Below, in pieces: positions 56,380 through 56,503 of a stretch of DNA of 56,503 nt. Within the stretch, counting starts at the first letter, position 1; each line of letters opens with the position of its first letter. The position numbers and the translations under genes were made by a program. The stretch comes from Bacteroidales bacterium (lineage in GTDB: Bacteria > Bacteroidota > Bacteroidia > Bacteroidales > Muribaculaceae): positions 1 to 56,503 of the forward strand of contig SUXH01000017.1 in the NCBI GenBank assembly GCA_015061055.1, in the 5' to 3' direction. The notes below the pieces were generated by a model. That model saw only the letters and a program-made list of their open reading frames with translations, did no database searches and had not been told where the DNA came from.

Positions 56380-56503
56380 CTATTTAAGCCAGTTTATACG
56401 ATTTATTATTTCAGTATAATCACGTACTTTTGATAATTGAGTTACATTAAATTCCCCTTTGCTTAATTTGTTTAAGTCAAACTCAAATGCTCGTTTATTA
56501 AGG
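56380..56503 (-). CDS. C-terminal end of an unidentified gene (cut by window edge)
   Basis: On the minus strand 40 codons are open from the right edge to a TAG at 56380-56382. They end EIINRINWLK and have a normal protein-like composition. No family is recognised. The frame is short, so it could be chance. Confidence 0.4.
   Translation of the reverse strand, partial: LNKRAFEFDLNKLSKGEFNVTQLSKVRDYTEIINRINWLK

Overview
The window reads as the chromosome of an anaerobic or microaerobic member of the Bacteroidales (Bacteroidota), probably a gut lineage near Muribaculaceae, Prevotellaceae or Tannerellaceae. The signs are low GC, many promoters of the Bacteroidota TAnnTTTG type, few Shine-Dalgarno sites, a fused nuoCD, a complex I without nuoEFG, a murT-murK-murQ cluster of the Tannerella forsythia kind, Bacteroidota-specific families (DUF4922, Cys-domain/TonB-like proteins) and a CTnDOT-like integrase. 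The lineage is inferred; no rRNA gene is present.

Layout. Bases 1-343 hold the N-terminal part of a tyrosine integrase, the edge of a mobile element whose end probably lies near 740. Bases 776-3095 (+) carry a HAD phosphatase, exonuclease III and glucosamine-6-phosphate deaminase. A shared terminator at 3139-3177 separates these from a ten-gene minus-strand operon (18269 to 3196) for peptidoglycan salvage: secreted amidase, glycosyltransferase, GalT-like DUF4922 protein, SpoIID-like protein, AmpG permease, NamZ exo-muramidase, FAD/Fe-S D-lactate dehydrogenase, MurT, MurK and MurQ. A degenerate MurK paralogue (18480-19319) sits just upstream. Bases 19423-21896 (-) hold a compact four-gene cassette: a radical SAM enzyme, a Cys-domain/TonB-like fusion, a TonB-like lipoprotein and a free Cys-domain protein. 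I consider this the best candidate for an undescribed system.

Bases 22033-39014 (-) are one long energy block in which the complete ATP synthase set (atpDCBEFHAG) lies inside the complex I operon, between nuoH and nuoI: nuoA-B-CD-H, atpD-C-B-E-F-H-A-G, nuoI-J-K-L-M-N. The nuo leader is about 270 nt long and has a short ORF and a possible attenuator.

Bases 39455-56147 (+) carry a small unknown protein, a TonB-dependent receptor with a two-domain lipoprotein, an ECF sigma factor with a small membrane protein and a CpxP-like protein, a giant alpha-2-macroglobulin-like protein without a thioester motif, a GDP-fucose/surface-glycan operon (DegT aminotransferase, gmd, fcl, tandem SGNH protein) and a Tat-exported PIG-L deacetylase. 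The right edge has a GC-rich palindromic repeat pair and the C-terminus of an unidentified gene.

How the genes work together. The amidase and NamZ release MurNAc in the periplasm, MurT and MurK bring it in and phosphorylate it, and MurQ splits MurNAc-6-P into GlcNAc-6-P and D-lactate. NagB, encoded convergently, finishes the sugar branch (NagA is not in the window). The D-lactate dehydrogenase would oxidise the lactate and pass electrons on, probably to menaquinone. Complex I and ATP synthase would be made from one transcript.
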